DNA of 64,000 nt from Rhodobacterales bacterium HKCCE2091 (GCA_015689685.1 WVSL01000013.1:50421-114420); one strand, 5' to 3'. Positions 1 to 18,569 are shown, counted from the first letter of the stretch. Translations and numbers: made by a program. Notes: generated by a model from the sequence alone, not told the origin.

Positions 1-2784
<2,784 letters not shown>

Positions 2785-2791
2785 GCCGGAT

Positions 2792-2844
2792 GGCGGGGTG
2801 ATCCCCGCCCTACGGCCCCCCGGGTAGCGCGGGACTTGTCCCGC
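2792..2844. repeat. Pair of GC-rich palindromes in the rpoB-rpoC gap
   Basis: Two perfect hairpins occupy the gap. The first has a 7-bp stem GGCGGGG (2792-2798) with CCCCGCC (2803-2809) around a TGAT loop. The second has GCGGGAC (2829-2835) with GTCCCGC (2838-2844). The first, with its flanks, is almost identical to the hairpin at 14087-14104 between fusA and tuf, and the second matches the one at 37953-37968 between rpoA and rplQ. No T-run follows either, so they look like REP-type intergenic elements or mRNA-processing or stability stems rather than terminators. Confidence 0.75.
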
Positions 2845-2879
2845 CGCCCCTTCCCACCGCGATATTTCGAGGAAGACGC

Positions 2880-7091
<4,212 letters not shown>

Positions 7092-7115
7092 TCCGCCCGC
7101 TGGTGCACGACATCA

Positions 7116-7146
7116 CCCCCGCCGGAGCGATCCGGCGGGGGTTTTT
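7116..7146 (+). terminator. Rho-independent terminator after rpoC
   Basis: An 11-bp perfect stem (CCCCCGCCGGA at 7116-7126 with TCCGGCGGGGG at 7131-7141) and a GCGA tetraloop are followed by TTTTT (7142-7146). It ends the rpoBC transcript, so str-operon transcription must start again downstream. Confidence 0.95.
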
Positions 7147-7194
7147 CGTATCACCGGTCCGGGCACCGGCGCGGACCCAAGGCCGCAGGAAGCG

Positions 7195-7226
7195 CGTCAT
7201 GCCGAAGACATGCGATCAGCATGACG
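7195..7226. repeat. 8-bp inverted repeat in the rpoC-DUF2270 gap
   Basis: CGTCATGC (7195-7202) is exactly mirrored by GCATGACG (7219-7226) across 16 nt. There is no T-run. It is the only structure I see between the rpoC terminator and the 3' end of the DUF2270 gene at 7362. It could be a protein-binding site or chance. Confidence 0.3.
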
Positions 7227-7361
7227 GGCCGCTCCCCCCGACGAACTTGATGAAGCCGGGACAGGGCAGAGGGCCGCGCCCGACCCTGAGGGATGAACCA
7301 CCTTAACCGGCCCGCCGAACCCCGGCCCGCCGATGGGCGCCGACCCCATCAGCGCCCCGCC

Positions 7362-8054
7362 TCACCCCATGCTGCTCCCCCGGTCTCGCCCCCGCCGCGC
7401 GGCGCGGGCGAGGTCGCGCCGCCAGCTCCAGACTGCCAGCCCGACGGAGACGCAGATGTAGACCAGCCCGAGCGCGATCATCACCTGCCCCGGCACCGGT
7501 CCCACGGCGGCGCGGGCGTAGATCTCCGCCATCGAGGTCGCGGCCTCCGGGTGCACCACCAGCTTGCCCAGGTAGGCCACCGCCTGGATCAGCAGGATCC
7601 ACAGGTAGGTGCTACGGACCCGCCGACCGACCGCGACCAGCAGGCTGACATGGTATTTCGGCCGCCAGTAATCGTCGGCCAGCGTCTTCTGCCAGTTCTC
7701 TTCAAGGTGCAGGTCGCCGTCATGCAGCATCGGCGCGTAGAAATGCGTCTCCATCCACCGCGACCGCGCCCGCCAGACGTTGAAGAAGCGATAGCGCCGC
7801 GCCTCCAGCATCAGGAAGAACACCAGCAGCACGCCGACCAGCACGAGCGGCAAGGCCGAGGCCGTGGGCGAGGCGAAGGCGATGGACAACGCGATCCCGA
7901 GCGTCACCACCGCCCAGTTCGTCGTCGTGTCGAGCCGCGTGCGCCAGAGCGTCGAGCGATAGACCTCCGCGCGGTAGAGATGGGCCAGCGCGCCGATCTC
8001 CGCCGCGTCGAGTTCCTTCCGCCCTCCGGCCTGGCCGTCCGTGCTCAACGTCAC
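7362..8054 (-). CDS. DUF2270 family integral membrane protein
   Basis: This 230-residue protein has the DUF2270 hallmark near its N terminus (LAHLYRAEVYRSTLWRTRLD, then TTTNWAVVT, about residues 24-52). I count about four hydrophobic segments, near residues 47-62, 66-84, 150-168 and 193-211, with a large polar stretch between the second and third and an Arg-rich C-terminal tail. It is expected in the inner membrane; the family has no established function. The start is GTG, preceded by GGGGAGA at good distance and by a promoter at 8069-8097. It points away from the hypothetical gene at 8195, so the two form a divergent pair. Confidence 0.85.
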   Translation of the reverse strand: MTLSTDGQAGGRKELDAAEIGALAHLYRAEVYRSTLWRTRLDTTTNWAVVTLGIALSIAFASPTASALPLVLVGVLLVFFLMLEARRYRFFNVWRARSRWMETHFYAPMLHDGDLHLEENWQKTLADDYWRPKYHVSLLVAVGRRVRSTYLWILLIQAVAYLGKLVVHPEAATSMAEIYARAAVGPVPGQVMIALGLVYICVSVGLAVWSWRRDLARAARRGRDRGSSMG

Positions 8055-8068
8055 TCTCCCCGGGAAGG

Positions 8069-8097
8069 ATCATGCCACGGCGGCGGGAACCGGTCAA
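8069..8097 (-). promoter_or_regulatory. Sigma70-type promoter for the DUF2270 gene
   Basis: On the minus strand TTGACC (8097-8092) is followed after exactly 17 nt by CATGAT (8074-8069). The GTG start lies 14 nt past the -10 hexamer, with a GGGGAG ribosome-binding site between them. The spacing matches the ribosomal promoters elsewhere in the window. Confidence 0.6.
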
Positions 8098-8194
8098 AAG
8101 GCGTCGGGGCCCCGCCCCGCCTCGTTCCCGCATCGCCTCATTCCCGCCACCCCGCCTTGCCAGACCGGTCCCGAACCGGACCCGGAGACCGCAC

Positions 8195-8908
8195 ATGACC
8201 GGACAGGACCCCTGCGCCTGGCACATCCACGGGCTGCTCGACATCAACACGACGCTCGACGTGTCGCCGGTCGGGCGGCATGAGCGGGACGAGATCGGGA
8301 AGTCGGAGGAAGAGTTGCGCGCGTATCGGGAGGCAGTCATGGCGTCCGGGCGCAAGTTCGACGGTCTCGACCCGATCACAATCGACGACCTCGGCGGCCC
8401 GGTCTGGGCGTTCCGGCGGATCCAACCGGAGAAACCGGGCAATCCGGCCGCCTTGTCTCTTGGCCGAAAGCCGGCAGTCTCGCCCGCCTGCAAGGCCGTG
8501 CTGGAACAGGCCGATCTCGGCGCGGTCGACTTCCACCGGATCGAAGTCCTGAACATGCCGCGCAACGCGGCCGTCTGGCCCGAACTCTACGTGATGCATG
8601 TTCGGAACGCGAAGCAGAGCATCGACGTCAAGGCGCAACTTGCCGCGGGGTGCATCATCGATGCCAACGCCGGGAGGGAAGCCCAGTACGGGAAGCCGTT
8701 CCCTCCGATGCTGCGTTTCGGGGATCCGCGCAAACTGACGCTTCTGAAGAATGCGCTTGAAGGCCCCGATCTCTGGCGGGAGACGCAGCTCAGCAGCGGT
8801 CACAGACAGAATCTCTTCATGTCCACCCGCCTCCGCGACCTCCTCGACGCCGCCGGGATGCTGAAACCCTGGGGTGTCCGTCGCGCCCCGATCGTCCCCG
8901 CCGCCTGA
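8195..8908 (+). CDS. Hypothetical protein, weakly Imm11/DUF1629-like layout
   Basis: I do not recognise this 237-residue protein with confidence. The frame is open upstream to 8072, but residues encoded there are Arg/Pro-rich and non-conserved in character; I chose the ATG at 8195 because CCCGGAGACC precedes it. It has no signal peptide or membrane segment. Its plan (a central stretch PAVSPACKAVLEQADLG, a beta-rich LYVMHVRN segment with IDVKAQ, then a C-terminal LFMSTRLRDLLDAAGMLKPW) resembles the shape of the immunity-protein Imm11/DUF1629 group, where a late 'lf.s..l...l..aG..G' segment is usual. No toxin gene is adjacent. Treat the family suggestion as a hypothesis. Confidence 0.6.
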   Translation: MTGQDPCAWHIHGLLDINTTLDVSPVGRHERDEIGKSEEELRAYREAVMASGRKFDGLDPITIDDLGGPVWAFRRIQPEKPGNPAALSLGRKPAVSPACKAVLEQADLGAVDFHRIEVLNMPRNAAVWPELYVMHVRNAKQSIDVKAQLAAGCIIDANAGREAQYGKPFPPMLRFGDPRKLTLLKNALEGPDLWRETQLSSGHRQNLFMSTRLRDLLDAAGMLKPWGVRRAPIVPAA

Positions 8909-8912
8909 CGCT

Positions 8913-9383
8913 TCAGAATATCCGCGGCGCGATCTCGCGCGGGTCTTCCACCTCCACCCGCCAGAACGCCGCCGCGCCCTCGGGCAGCCGCGCCAGCACC
9001 CGGTCCAGCGCGGCCGGGTCGCAGTAGCGGCGGAGTGTCCAGGCCACCGCGTCGATGCAGGTGTCGGGCGTCAGGTTGTGGTCCTTCCGCACCGCCTGCG
9101 CTTCCCGCACCATCGCCGCCCTCTCTCCGAAGGGCAGGGGCTCGGCCACCTGCCAGCCTGCCACGAAGATCGCCCGCGGCACGGCGGGAAGGACGGCGGC
9201 GAAGTCCAGCCCTTCCTGCGCCGTCAGCCGCCGCCGGAACACCTGAAGCACCCCGTCGAGTGCCGTGTAGGCCATGTTGTCGGAGTCCAGCGACATGCGT
9301 TCCCTGAGGTCGTCGAGGATCGCCACGACCCACAGGACGGCGCTAGATGCCCGCCGCGTCCGCCGATGTCGCCAGATCGCCAT
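8913..9383 (-). CDS. DUF2267 domain protein
   Basis: This 156-residue protein fits DUF2267: a helical segment (ILDDLRERMSLDSDNMAYTALDGVL, roughly residues 22-46) followed by LQVFRRRLTAQEGLDFAAVLP and AIFVAGW, the typical 'hAoLP...RGhhhpGW' signature. The second half repeats the helical pattern around residues 95-140. DUF2267 proteins are small cytosolic proteins of unknown role. The upstream ATG at 9383 keeps the full first helix and has GGGAGG ahead of it; an internal ATG at 9296 would cut the domain. It converges with the 8195 gene, the two stops being 4 nt apart. Confidence 0.8.
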   Translation of the reverse strand: MAIWRHRRTRRASSAVLWVVAILDDLRERMSLDSDNMAYTALDGVLQVFRRRLTAQEGLDFAAVLPAVPRAIFVAGWQVAEPLPFGERAAMVREAQAVRKDHNLTPDTCIDAVAWTLRRYCDPAALDRVLARLPEGAAAFWRVEVEDPREIAPRIF

Positions 9384-9475
9384 GAGGATGCCTCCCGTGG
9401 TCCTCCCCCGATATGGGGGCCGCCGGGGCGGGGGACAAAGGGCAGGGTTAACGCCGCGCGGGTCCGGCGCGGAAA

Positions 9476-9530
9476 TCTACCCGGTTTCTACCCCGGTTCT
9501 ACCCGGATTCTACCTGCTTTCTACCGGCAT
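9476..9530. repeat. Five tandem 11-bp repeats upstream of acyP
   Basis: Five back-to-back 11-mers, each starting TCTACC, fill 9476-9530: TCTACCCGGTT, TCTACCCCGGT, TCTACCCGGAT, TCTACCTGCTT, TCTACCGGCAT. The array ends 5 nt before the -35 box of the acyP promoter. An 11-bp period puts every unit on nearly the same DNA face, as expected for a cooperative protein-binding site. Confidence 0.85.
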
Positions 9531-9535
9531 TAACC

Positions 9536-9564
9536 TTGTCCCGGGCGGCAGGTGGCCCACATCG
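9536..9564 (+). promoter_or_regulatory. Candidate leaderless promoter of acyP
   Basis: TTGTCC (9536-9541), 17 nt, then ACATCG (9559-9564), then 6 nt to the ATG at 9571. A start site 7 nt after the -10 would fall on the A of the ATG. The -10 match is weak. The same geometry recurs at three other genes (starts at 9917, 41630, 55048). The G-run at 9564-9569 could instead be a crude ribosome-binding site. Confidence 0.45.
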
Positions 9565-9570
9565 GGGGGC

Positions 9571-9867
9571 ATGGAGGAACTCGTCGAACCGAAGGCCGTC
9601 GCCGTCATCGTCACCGGCCGCGTGCAGGGCGTGGGATATCGCGCCTGGGTGGTCCGCAGCGCCGCCCGTCTCGGCCTGAACGGATGGGTCCGGAACGAGC
9701 ATGACGGCAGCGTCTCGGCCCTGCTCGACGGGCCGCCGGAACAGGTCGACGCGCTTCTCGAGGCGATGAAGAGCGGCCCGGTCGCGGCCCGCGTCGACCG
9801 TCTGACCGCGCTTCCCGCGGCGGGCGCGCCGGTGCCGGGCTTCACCGTGAGGCATCCGGAAAACTGA
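9571..9867 (+). CDS. acyP: Acylphosphatase
   Basis: This 98-residue protein is a complete acylphosphatase, which hydrolyses carboxyl-phosphate bonds such as acetyl phosphate in the cytosol. The phosphate-binding loop GRVQGVGYR is at residues 16-24 with the catalytic Arg R24, and the catalytic Asn N42 sits in GWVRNEHDGSV (38-48). The upstream frame is open to 9274, but the ATG at 9571 begins exactly where family homology begins. It lies 49 nt before the glycosyltransferase gene, which appears to have its own promoter. Confidence 0.95.
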   Translation: MEELVEPKAVAVIVTGRVQGVGYRAWVVRSAARLGLNGWVRNEHDGSVSALLDGPPEQVDALLEAMKSGPVAARVDRLTALPAAGAPVPGFTVRHPEN

Positions 9868-9881
9868 ACGCGGGCAGGGGG

Positions 9882-9910
9882 TTGACCCGGTCGACCCGGT
9901 CGCCATCATG
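9882..9910 (+). promoter_or_regulatory. Candidate leaderless promoter of the rhamnosyltransferase-like gene
   Basis: TTGACC (9882-9887), 17 nt, ATCATG (9905-9910), then 6 nt to the second ATG at 9917. No purine-rich ribosome-binding site precedes either ATG. The -35 is strong and the -10 weak. The arrangement favours the ATG at 9917 over the one at 9908, which lies inside the -10 hexamer. Confidence 0.5.
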
Positions 9911-9916
9911 CCGCCC

Positions 9917-10747
9917 ATGCCCGATCCGTCGTCGAACGCCATCGTCGGTCTCTGCCGGTTTTCCTACCCGAGCCTCGGCGGCTTCTCGGGTCCGAAGGAG
10001 GATGTCGCGGCGCTGGAGGCGCGGCTCTACGCCCCCGCCCGCCTCGACCGCCGGTTCGCCCTGTTCAAGACGCTGACCCTGCCGTCCCTCGCCGCGCAGA
10101 CCGACCCGGACTTCTCGCTCGTGGTGCTGGTCGGGGACAGCCTGCCGCCGCGCTACAAGACCCGCCTCCGCGAATGCGCCGAGCGGTATTCCTTCTTGCA
10201 GATCAGCAGCTTGCCTCCCCTCGGCCCGCTCGTCTCCACCCGCCGCGCCTACCGCAAGAGCATCCCCGCGGGGGCGGATTTCGTGACCGGGTTCCGGATC
10301 GACGACGACGACGCGGTGGCGGTCGACTACATCGCCCGCACCCGCGCCGCGGCGACCGAGGCGCTGGCCTCGGGGTGGGCCGACGCGGAGAACCCGGTGG
10401 TGATCGCCTTCCACCGCGGGCTCTACTGGACCCTCGTCGACACCGAGCAGCCGTTCTACGAATACGTCGAGACCACGCCCCTCGGCCTCGCCTCGGCGAT
10501 GGTCACGGCGCGCGACGCGCAGGTGAACGTCTACCGCTGGAACCACCGCCGGGTGCAGGCCCATGTCCGCACCCGGACCGACCCCACGGGGGTCATGTTC
10601 CTGCGCACCCTGCACGAGACCAACGACAGCGACCGCACGATCCCGAAGTCGGCCCGGCCCCTTGAAACGCGGGCCGTCCTGGACCAGATGAAGGACCGGT
10701 TCGGGATCGATCCCGACGCCGCGATCGCCCTGATGGCACAGGGCTGA
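9917..10747 (+). CDS. Putative rhamnosyltransferase-like glycosyltransferase
   Basis: The 276-residue protein matches the putative rhamnosyltransferase family (PF11316 type): an N-terminal CRFSYPSLGGF, then ALFKTLTLPSLAAQTDPDFSLVVLVGDSLP, and the acidic metal/nucleotide-sugar motif GFRIDDDDAV near residue 126. It has no signal peptide. The family transfers sugars to cell-surface glycans, but neither donor nor acceptor can be told from sequence. I place the start at the second ATG (9917) because a TTGACC box lies 35 nt before it; the ATG at 9908 would add three residues. It stands alone, with the str-operon promoter starting 19 nt after its stop. Confidence 0.8.
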   Translation: MPDPSSNAIVGLCRFSYPSLGGFSGPKEDVAALEARLYAPARLDRRFALFKTLTLPSLAAQTDPDFSLVVLVGDSLPPRYKTRLRECAERYSFLQISSLPPLGPLVSTRRAYRKSIPAGADFVTGFRIDDDDAVAVDYIARTRAAATEALASGWADAENPVVIAFHRGLYWTLVDTEQPFYEYVETTPLGLASAMVTARDAQVNVYRWNHRRVQAHVRTRTDPTGVMFLRTLHETNDSDRTIPKSARPLETRAVLDQMKDRFGIDPDAAIALMAQG

Positions 10748-10765
10748 ACACCGCCCGGGCGGCGG

Positions 10766-10794
10766 TTGACAGCCCACCCGATTCCCCCTATACG
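10766..10794 (+). promoter_or_regulatory. Strong promoter of the str operon
   Basis: A consensus -35 TTGACA (10766-10771), a 17-nt spacer and TATACG (10789-10794). A leader of about 200 nt runs to rpsL at 11002; the rest of the 10795-11001 stretch shows no open gene I would support. It restarts transcription after the rpoC terminator and the accessory genes. Confidence 0.85.
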
Positions 10795-11001
10795 CCACGC
10801 CACTTGGCCCGGGGGCTCGTGTGTCCGGTTGCCAGGCATCAGATTTGACGTGGTCATGATCCGGGCCTCTTGTTGCGCCCCGATCCTCTGGGAATTCCAC
10901 CGCAGCGTCCTCCAGGTAGGCAAGGGACGCATGCGGTTCTGGCGTTTTCGCGCACGTAGCGCGCCGGCGCCCTGACATGAACGAGCAAGACGGGGAACCG
11001 A

Positions 11002-11929
<928 letters not shown>

Positions 11930-11956
11930 ACGAAATCTCTGCCTGAGGACTGACCA

Positions 11957-14080
<2,124 letters not shown>

Positions 14081-14086
14081 CGGGAT

Positions 14087-14139
14087 GGCGGGGTGAACCC
14101 CGCCCTACCCACCACCCGTAGGGCGGGGCCAGCCCCGCC
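14087..14139. repeat. Pair of GC-rich palindromes in the fusA-tuf gap
   Basis: Two perfect hairpins: GGCGGGG/CCCCGCC (14087-14093 with 14098-14104, loop TGAA) and GGCGGGGC/GCCCCGCC (14122-14129 with 14132-14139). In addition CCCCGCCCTAC (14098-14108) is fully complementary to GTAGGGCGGGG (14118-14128), so the RNA could switch between two small hairpins and one larger one. There is no T-run. The first half is nearly the same as 2792-2809. Confidence 0.8.
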
Positions 14140-14159
14140 GCCCGACAAAGGAGAGAGAG

Positions 14160-15335
<1,176 letters not shown>

Positions 15336-15346
15336 TCCAGGCGAAC

Positions 15347-15404
15347 GGCCCCGTGGCATCCCGCGGGGCCCCTGTTTTCCGAAGGGCCGGTCCGCCGGCC
15401 TTTC
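15347..15404 (+). terminator. Probable terminator or attenuator between tuf and rpsJ
   Basis: Two stem-loops in series. GGCCCCG (15347-15353) pairs with CGGGGCC (15364-15370), followed by CCTGTTTT. Then GGCCGG (15385-15390) pairs with CCGGCC (15395-15400) around TCCG, followed by TTT. The T-runs are short, so termination may be partial. I see no clear promoter between here and rpsJ, which suggests at least partial read-through from tuf. Confidence 0.5.
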
Positions 15405-15487
15405 GCCACTGAAAAGACGGTTCGACGAGGGTCGGCAATTCCGCCGGTCCTCCTCTCAACCGAAACGCCCGTAGGGGAAGACGAAAC

Positions 15488-15802
15488 ATGGCCATCCAAA
15501 GCCAGAATATCCGGATCCGGCTGAAAGCCTTCGATTACCGGGTTCTCGATGCCTCCACCCAGGAGATCGTGAACACCGCGAAGCGCACCGGCGCACAGGT
15601 TCGCGGCCCGATCCCGCTGCCGAACAAGATCGAGAAGTTCACGGTTCTCCGTGGACCCCACATCGACAAGAAGAGCCGCGACCAGTGGGAAATCCGCACC
15701 CACAAGCGCCTGCTCGACATCGTCGACCCGACGCCGCAGACCGTGGACGCGCTGATGAAGCTCGACCTCGCCGCCGGCGTCGACGTGCAGATCTCGGTCT
15801 GA
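15488..15802 (+). CDS. rpsJ: 30S ribosomal protein S10 (NusE)
   Basis: The 104-residue S10 is a 30S head protein and also a partner of NusB in antitermination. Family features such as [14 protein letters not shown] and [19 protein letters not shown] are complete. TAGGGGAAG precedes the ATG. It heads the S10 block rpsJ-rplC-rplD-rplW, with 14 nt to rplC. Confidence 0.99.
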   Translation: MAIQSQNIRIRLKAFDYRVLDASTQEIVNTAKRTGAQVRGPIPLPNKIEKFTVLRGPHIDKKSRDQWEIRTHKRLLDIVDPTPQTVDALMKLDLAAGVDVQISV

Positions 15803-15816
15803 GGAGGGCATTCGTC

Positions 15817-16695
15817 ATGTTGCGCTCTGGCGTTATCGCGAAAAAGGTCGGGATGACCCGGCTGTTCATGGAAGACGGCCGGCAGATCCCCGTGACCGTT
15901 CTTCAACTCGACGGTCTCCAGGTGGTCGCTCAGCGGACCGCGGACAAGGACGGCTACTCCGCCGTCCAGCTCGGCGCCGGTGCGGCCAAGGCCAAGCGGA
16001 CCTCCGCCCCGATGCGCGGCCACTACGCCGCCGCCAAGGTGGAACCGAAGCGGAAGCTGGCAGAGTTCCGGGTCGATCCCGAGAACCTGATCGGCGTCGG
16101 CGAGGAGATCACCGCGAACCACTACTTCGAGGGGCAGTTCGTCGACGTGTCCGGCACCTCGATCGGCAAGGGCTTTGCCGGTGCCATGAAGCGGCACAAC
16201 TTCGGCGGTCTCCGTGCCTCGCACGGCGTGTCGATCAGCCACCGCTCGCACGGCTCCACCGGCCAGTGCCAGGACCCCGGCCGGGTGTTCAAGGGCAAGA
16301 AGATGGCCGGCCACATGGGTGCCGCCCGGGTGACCACGCAGAACCTCCAGGTCGTGCGCACCGACGCCGACCGGGGCCTGATCATGGTCAAGGGCGCGGT
16401 TCCCGGGTCGAAGGGCGGTTGGGTCACGATCAAGGACGCGGTGAAGAAGCCGTTCCCCGAGAACGCGATCCTGCCCGCGGCCCTGAAGTCCGCCGCCGAG
16501 GAAGCCGCCAAGGCCGCCGAGGAAGCCGCCGCAGCCGCGGCCGCCGAGGCCGAAGCCGAAGCCAAGCGCCTCGCCGAGGAGCAGGCAGCCGCCGAAGCCG
16601 CCGCGCTGGCCGATGCCGAAGCTTCGATCGAGGCCGACAAGGCTGACGACACCGCAGAAGGCGACGCAGCCGAGAAGAAGGACGGTGAAGAATGA
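15817..16695 (+). CDS. rplC: 50S ribosomal protein L3 with a long Ala/Glu-rich C-terminal tail
   Basis: The first 215 or so of 292 residues are ordinary L3, an early 23S rRNA-binding assembly protein, with the conserved [32 protein letters not shown] region that carries the methylated glutamine. From about residue 220 a tail of roughly 75 residues consists almost only of Ala, Glu, Lys and Asp and would form a charged helix; E. coli L3 ends near 209. The ATG at 15817 follows GAGGAGGG of the rpsJ end. The stop overlaps the rplD start in ATGA, so translation is coupled. Confidence 0.98.
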   Translation: MLRSGVIAKKVGMTRLFMEDGRQIPVTVLQLDGLQVVAQRTADKDGYSAVQLGAGAAKAKRTSAPMRGHYAAAKVEPKRKLAEFRVDPENLIGVGEEITANHYFEGQFVDVSGTSIGKGFAGAMKRHNFGGLRASHGVSISHRSHGSTGQCQDPGRVFKGKKMAGHMGAARVTTQNLQVVRTDADRGLIMVKGAVPGSKGGWVTIKDAVKKPFPENAILPAALKSAAEEAAKAAEEAAAAAAAEAEAEAKRLAEEQAAAEAAALADAEASIEADKADDTAEGDAAEKKDGEE

Positions 16696-17312
16696 AACTC
16701 GACGTCATCACCCTCGACGGCTCCAAGGCCGGGTCGGTGGATCTCGGCGACGAGATCTTCGGTCTCGAGCCGCGTGCCGACATCCTGCACCGCGTCGTGC
16801 GCTGGCAGCGCGCGCGCCAGCAGCAGGGCACCCACAAGGTCAAGGGCCGGTCGGAAACCTCGTATTCGACCAAGAAGATCTATCGCCAGAAGGGCACCGG
16901 CGGCGCACGCCACGGTGACCGCAACGCGCCGATCTTCCGTCACGGCGGCATCTACAAGGGCCCCACGCCCCGCAGCCACGCCCACGACCTGCCGAAGAAG
17001 TTCCGCGCCCTGGGCCTGAAGCACGCGCTTTCGGCCAAGGCATCGGCCGGCCAACTCGTCATCATCGACGCGGCGACGGCGGCGGAGCCCAAGACCAAGG
17101 CGCTGGCCAAGCAGGTCCGCGATCTCGGCTGGAAGCGGGCGCTGATCATCGACGGCGCCGAGCTGAACGAGAACTTCGCCCGCGCGGCGGCCAACATCGA
17201 GGGTCTCGATGTGCTGCCGTCGATGGGCGCCAATGTCTACGACATCCTCAAGCGTGACACGCTCGTGCTCACGAAGGCGGGCGTCGAAGCGCTGGAGGCA
17301 CGTCTGAAATGA
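16692..17312 (+). CDS. rplD: 50S ribosomal protein L4
   Basis: The 206-residue L4 binds 23S rRNA and lines the exit tunnel. The tunnel loop is present ([24 protein letters not shown], about residues 55-80). In E. coli, L4 represses its own operon; no equivalent leader structure is evident here. Start and stop both overlap neighbours by four bases (ATGA with rplC and with rplW). Confidence 0.99.
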   Translation: MKLDVITLDGSKAGSVDLGDEIFGLEPRADILHRVVRWQRARQQQGTHKVKGRSETSYSTKKIYRQKGTGGARHGDRNAPIFRHGGIYKGPTPRSHAHDLPKKFRALGLKHALSAKASAGQLVIIDAATAAEPKTKALAKQVRDLGWKRALIIDGAELNENFARAAANIEGLDVLPSMGANVYDILKRDTLVLTKAGVEALEARLK

Positions 17313-17605
17313 GCGTGAAACCCGAACAGTACGACGTGATCCGCAAGCCGCTGATCACCGAGAAATCCACGATGGCGTCGGAAAACAACGCCGTCGTCTT
17401 CGAAGTGGCCATTGACGCGACCAAGCCGCAGATCAAGGACGCGGTGGAGTCGGTCTTCGGCGTCAAGGTGAAGGCCGTGAACACGACCATCACCAAGGGC
17501 AAGCAGAAGCGTTTCCGCGGCCGTCTCGGCACGCGAGCCGACGTGAAGAAGGCCTACGTGACGCTCGAGGAAGGCAACACGATCGACGTGTCGACCGGTC
17601 TCTGA
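17309..17605 (+). CDS. rplW: 50S ribosomal protein L23
   Basis: The 98-residue L23 sits at the tunnel exit and docks trigger factor and SRP. The opening [20 protein letters not shown] and the late [20 protein letters not shown] are typical. It overlaps rplD by four bases. Unusually, an intrinsic terminator follows 19 nt after its stop and the next gene is on the opposite strand, so L23 ends a transcription unit that normally continues to rplB. Confidence 0.99.
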   Translation: MSVKPEQYDVIRKPLITEKSTMASENNAVVFEVAIDATKPQIKDAVESVFGVKVKAVNTTITKGKQKRFRGRLGTRADVKKAYVTLEEGNTIDVSTGL

Positions 17606-17624
17606 GCCGCCACGGACGAACAGG

Positions 17625-17655
17625 AAAGCCCCGCCGGATCGGCGGGGCTTTCTGC
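17625..17655 (+). terminator. Intrinsic terminator inside the S10 cluster, after rplW
   Basis: AAAGCCCCGCC (17625-17635) pairs perfectly with GGCGGGGCTTT (17641-17651) around a GGATC loop. The A/T ends let it act in both directions, so it may also terminate the minus-strand gene that stops at 17673. Confidence 0.85.
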
Positions 17656-17672
17656 GTTTCGGGAGAGGTGTC

Positions 17673-18440
17673 CTAGTCGGGCGACAGGATGGATCCCAGG
17701 CGTTCATCGAGTTGTTCGAGCAGCCGCCTTTTTTCCGTGTCGTTTGTGGGGAACTCGGTTGCGGCTCGGAACGTGTGGGTGTCCGAGCCACTCTTCCTGC
17801 CCGACCACGGGTAGTAGTGCATCCTGATCTGCACCTGGCCCGGCGCCTTCGCGACAATGTCCTCTGCGTCGTGGCGGATTTCGGAGATGTCCGAAGCCCC
17901 GTCGACGAGAACGACCGTCTGACATCCGCCGATGCGGTCCGGCGCGGTCTCGGCGAGGCCGACCGATCGCCATGACCCTTCGAAGACCGGTTGGACGAGC
18001 AGCGCGTTCGGAAAGATGTCCTGCAAGGCGGAGACGATCCTCCGGCTGATCGGGTCCGTTACCGCCGTTTCGAGCTTCCAGTAGGTGGTCGCGCCGGTCA
18101 GGTCCGCGGTGCGGTGTGCCCAGGTCGATGTCTCCTCCGGGTAGGTGCCGTTGACCGTCAGGCCGGCGGCCCGGCAGAACTGCGCCCTCGTCAACTCGGT
18201 CTCGGGGCCGATCTCGGCCCGCAGGATCTCGGTGCCGTCCTCCAGCGCGCTGACGCCTCGTCGATTTGAGACCGTGATCGACATCACGCCCGACCCGTAC
18301 CACCCGACGAGGTCGAACCCGTCCCGCGTCGTCCCCTCGGCCTCGGTCGGGTCCGCGCCGCTGACCTCCAGCTCCAACAGGTCGATGTTCAGCGGCGGAG
18401 GCAGGGTGCCGGTGGTGAAGCGTCCCATGGTTCGTGTCAT
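17673..18440 (-). CDS. Unrecognised protein encoded antisense between rplW and rplB
   Basis: A 255-residue protein of unknown function. The frame is open as far as 18692, but I start at the ATG at 18440, which has AAAGGGCC upstream; a second ATG at 18428 is possible. It has no signal peptide, membrane helix or known motif. Seen in it: a hydrophobic beta-like N-terminal part (LLELEVSG, FDLVGWYGSGVMSITV), a central charged segment, and near the C terminus VQIRMHYYPWSGRKSGSD. Both ends abut ribosomal units, with a bidirectional terminator at its 3' side. Base composition is close to that of its neighbours, so there is no clear sign of recent transfer. Confidence 0.7.
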   Translation of the reverse strand: MTRTMGRFTTGTLPPPLNIDLLELEVSGADPTEAEGTTRDGFDLVGWYGSGVMSITVSNRRGVSALEDGTEILRAEIGPETELTRAQFCRAAGLTVNGTYPEETSTWAHRTADLTGATTYWKLETAVTDPISRRIVSALQDIFPNALLVQPVFEGSWRSVGLAETAPDRIGGCQTVVLVDGASDISEIRHDAEDIVAKAPGQVQIRMHYYPWSGRKSGSDTHTFRAATEFPTNDTEKRRLLEQLDERLGSILSPD

Positions 18441-18569
18441 TCGGCCAGGCCCTTTGCCTTTGCAGGTAACGCGCGGAAATAGCGGGCTAATCCGGCGAGA
18501 AAAGGGCGGCCGGAACACGGCCTCTGGACAGCATACGCCCCTGCTGTTATCAGCCCCCATCTTTGACAC

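Noticed and set aside
7362..10747. Genomic island between rpoC and rpsL
   Set aside because: No tRNA, integrase, direct-repeat boundary or base-composition shift; the genes look like ordinary chromosomal accessory genes.
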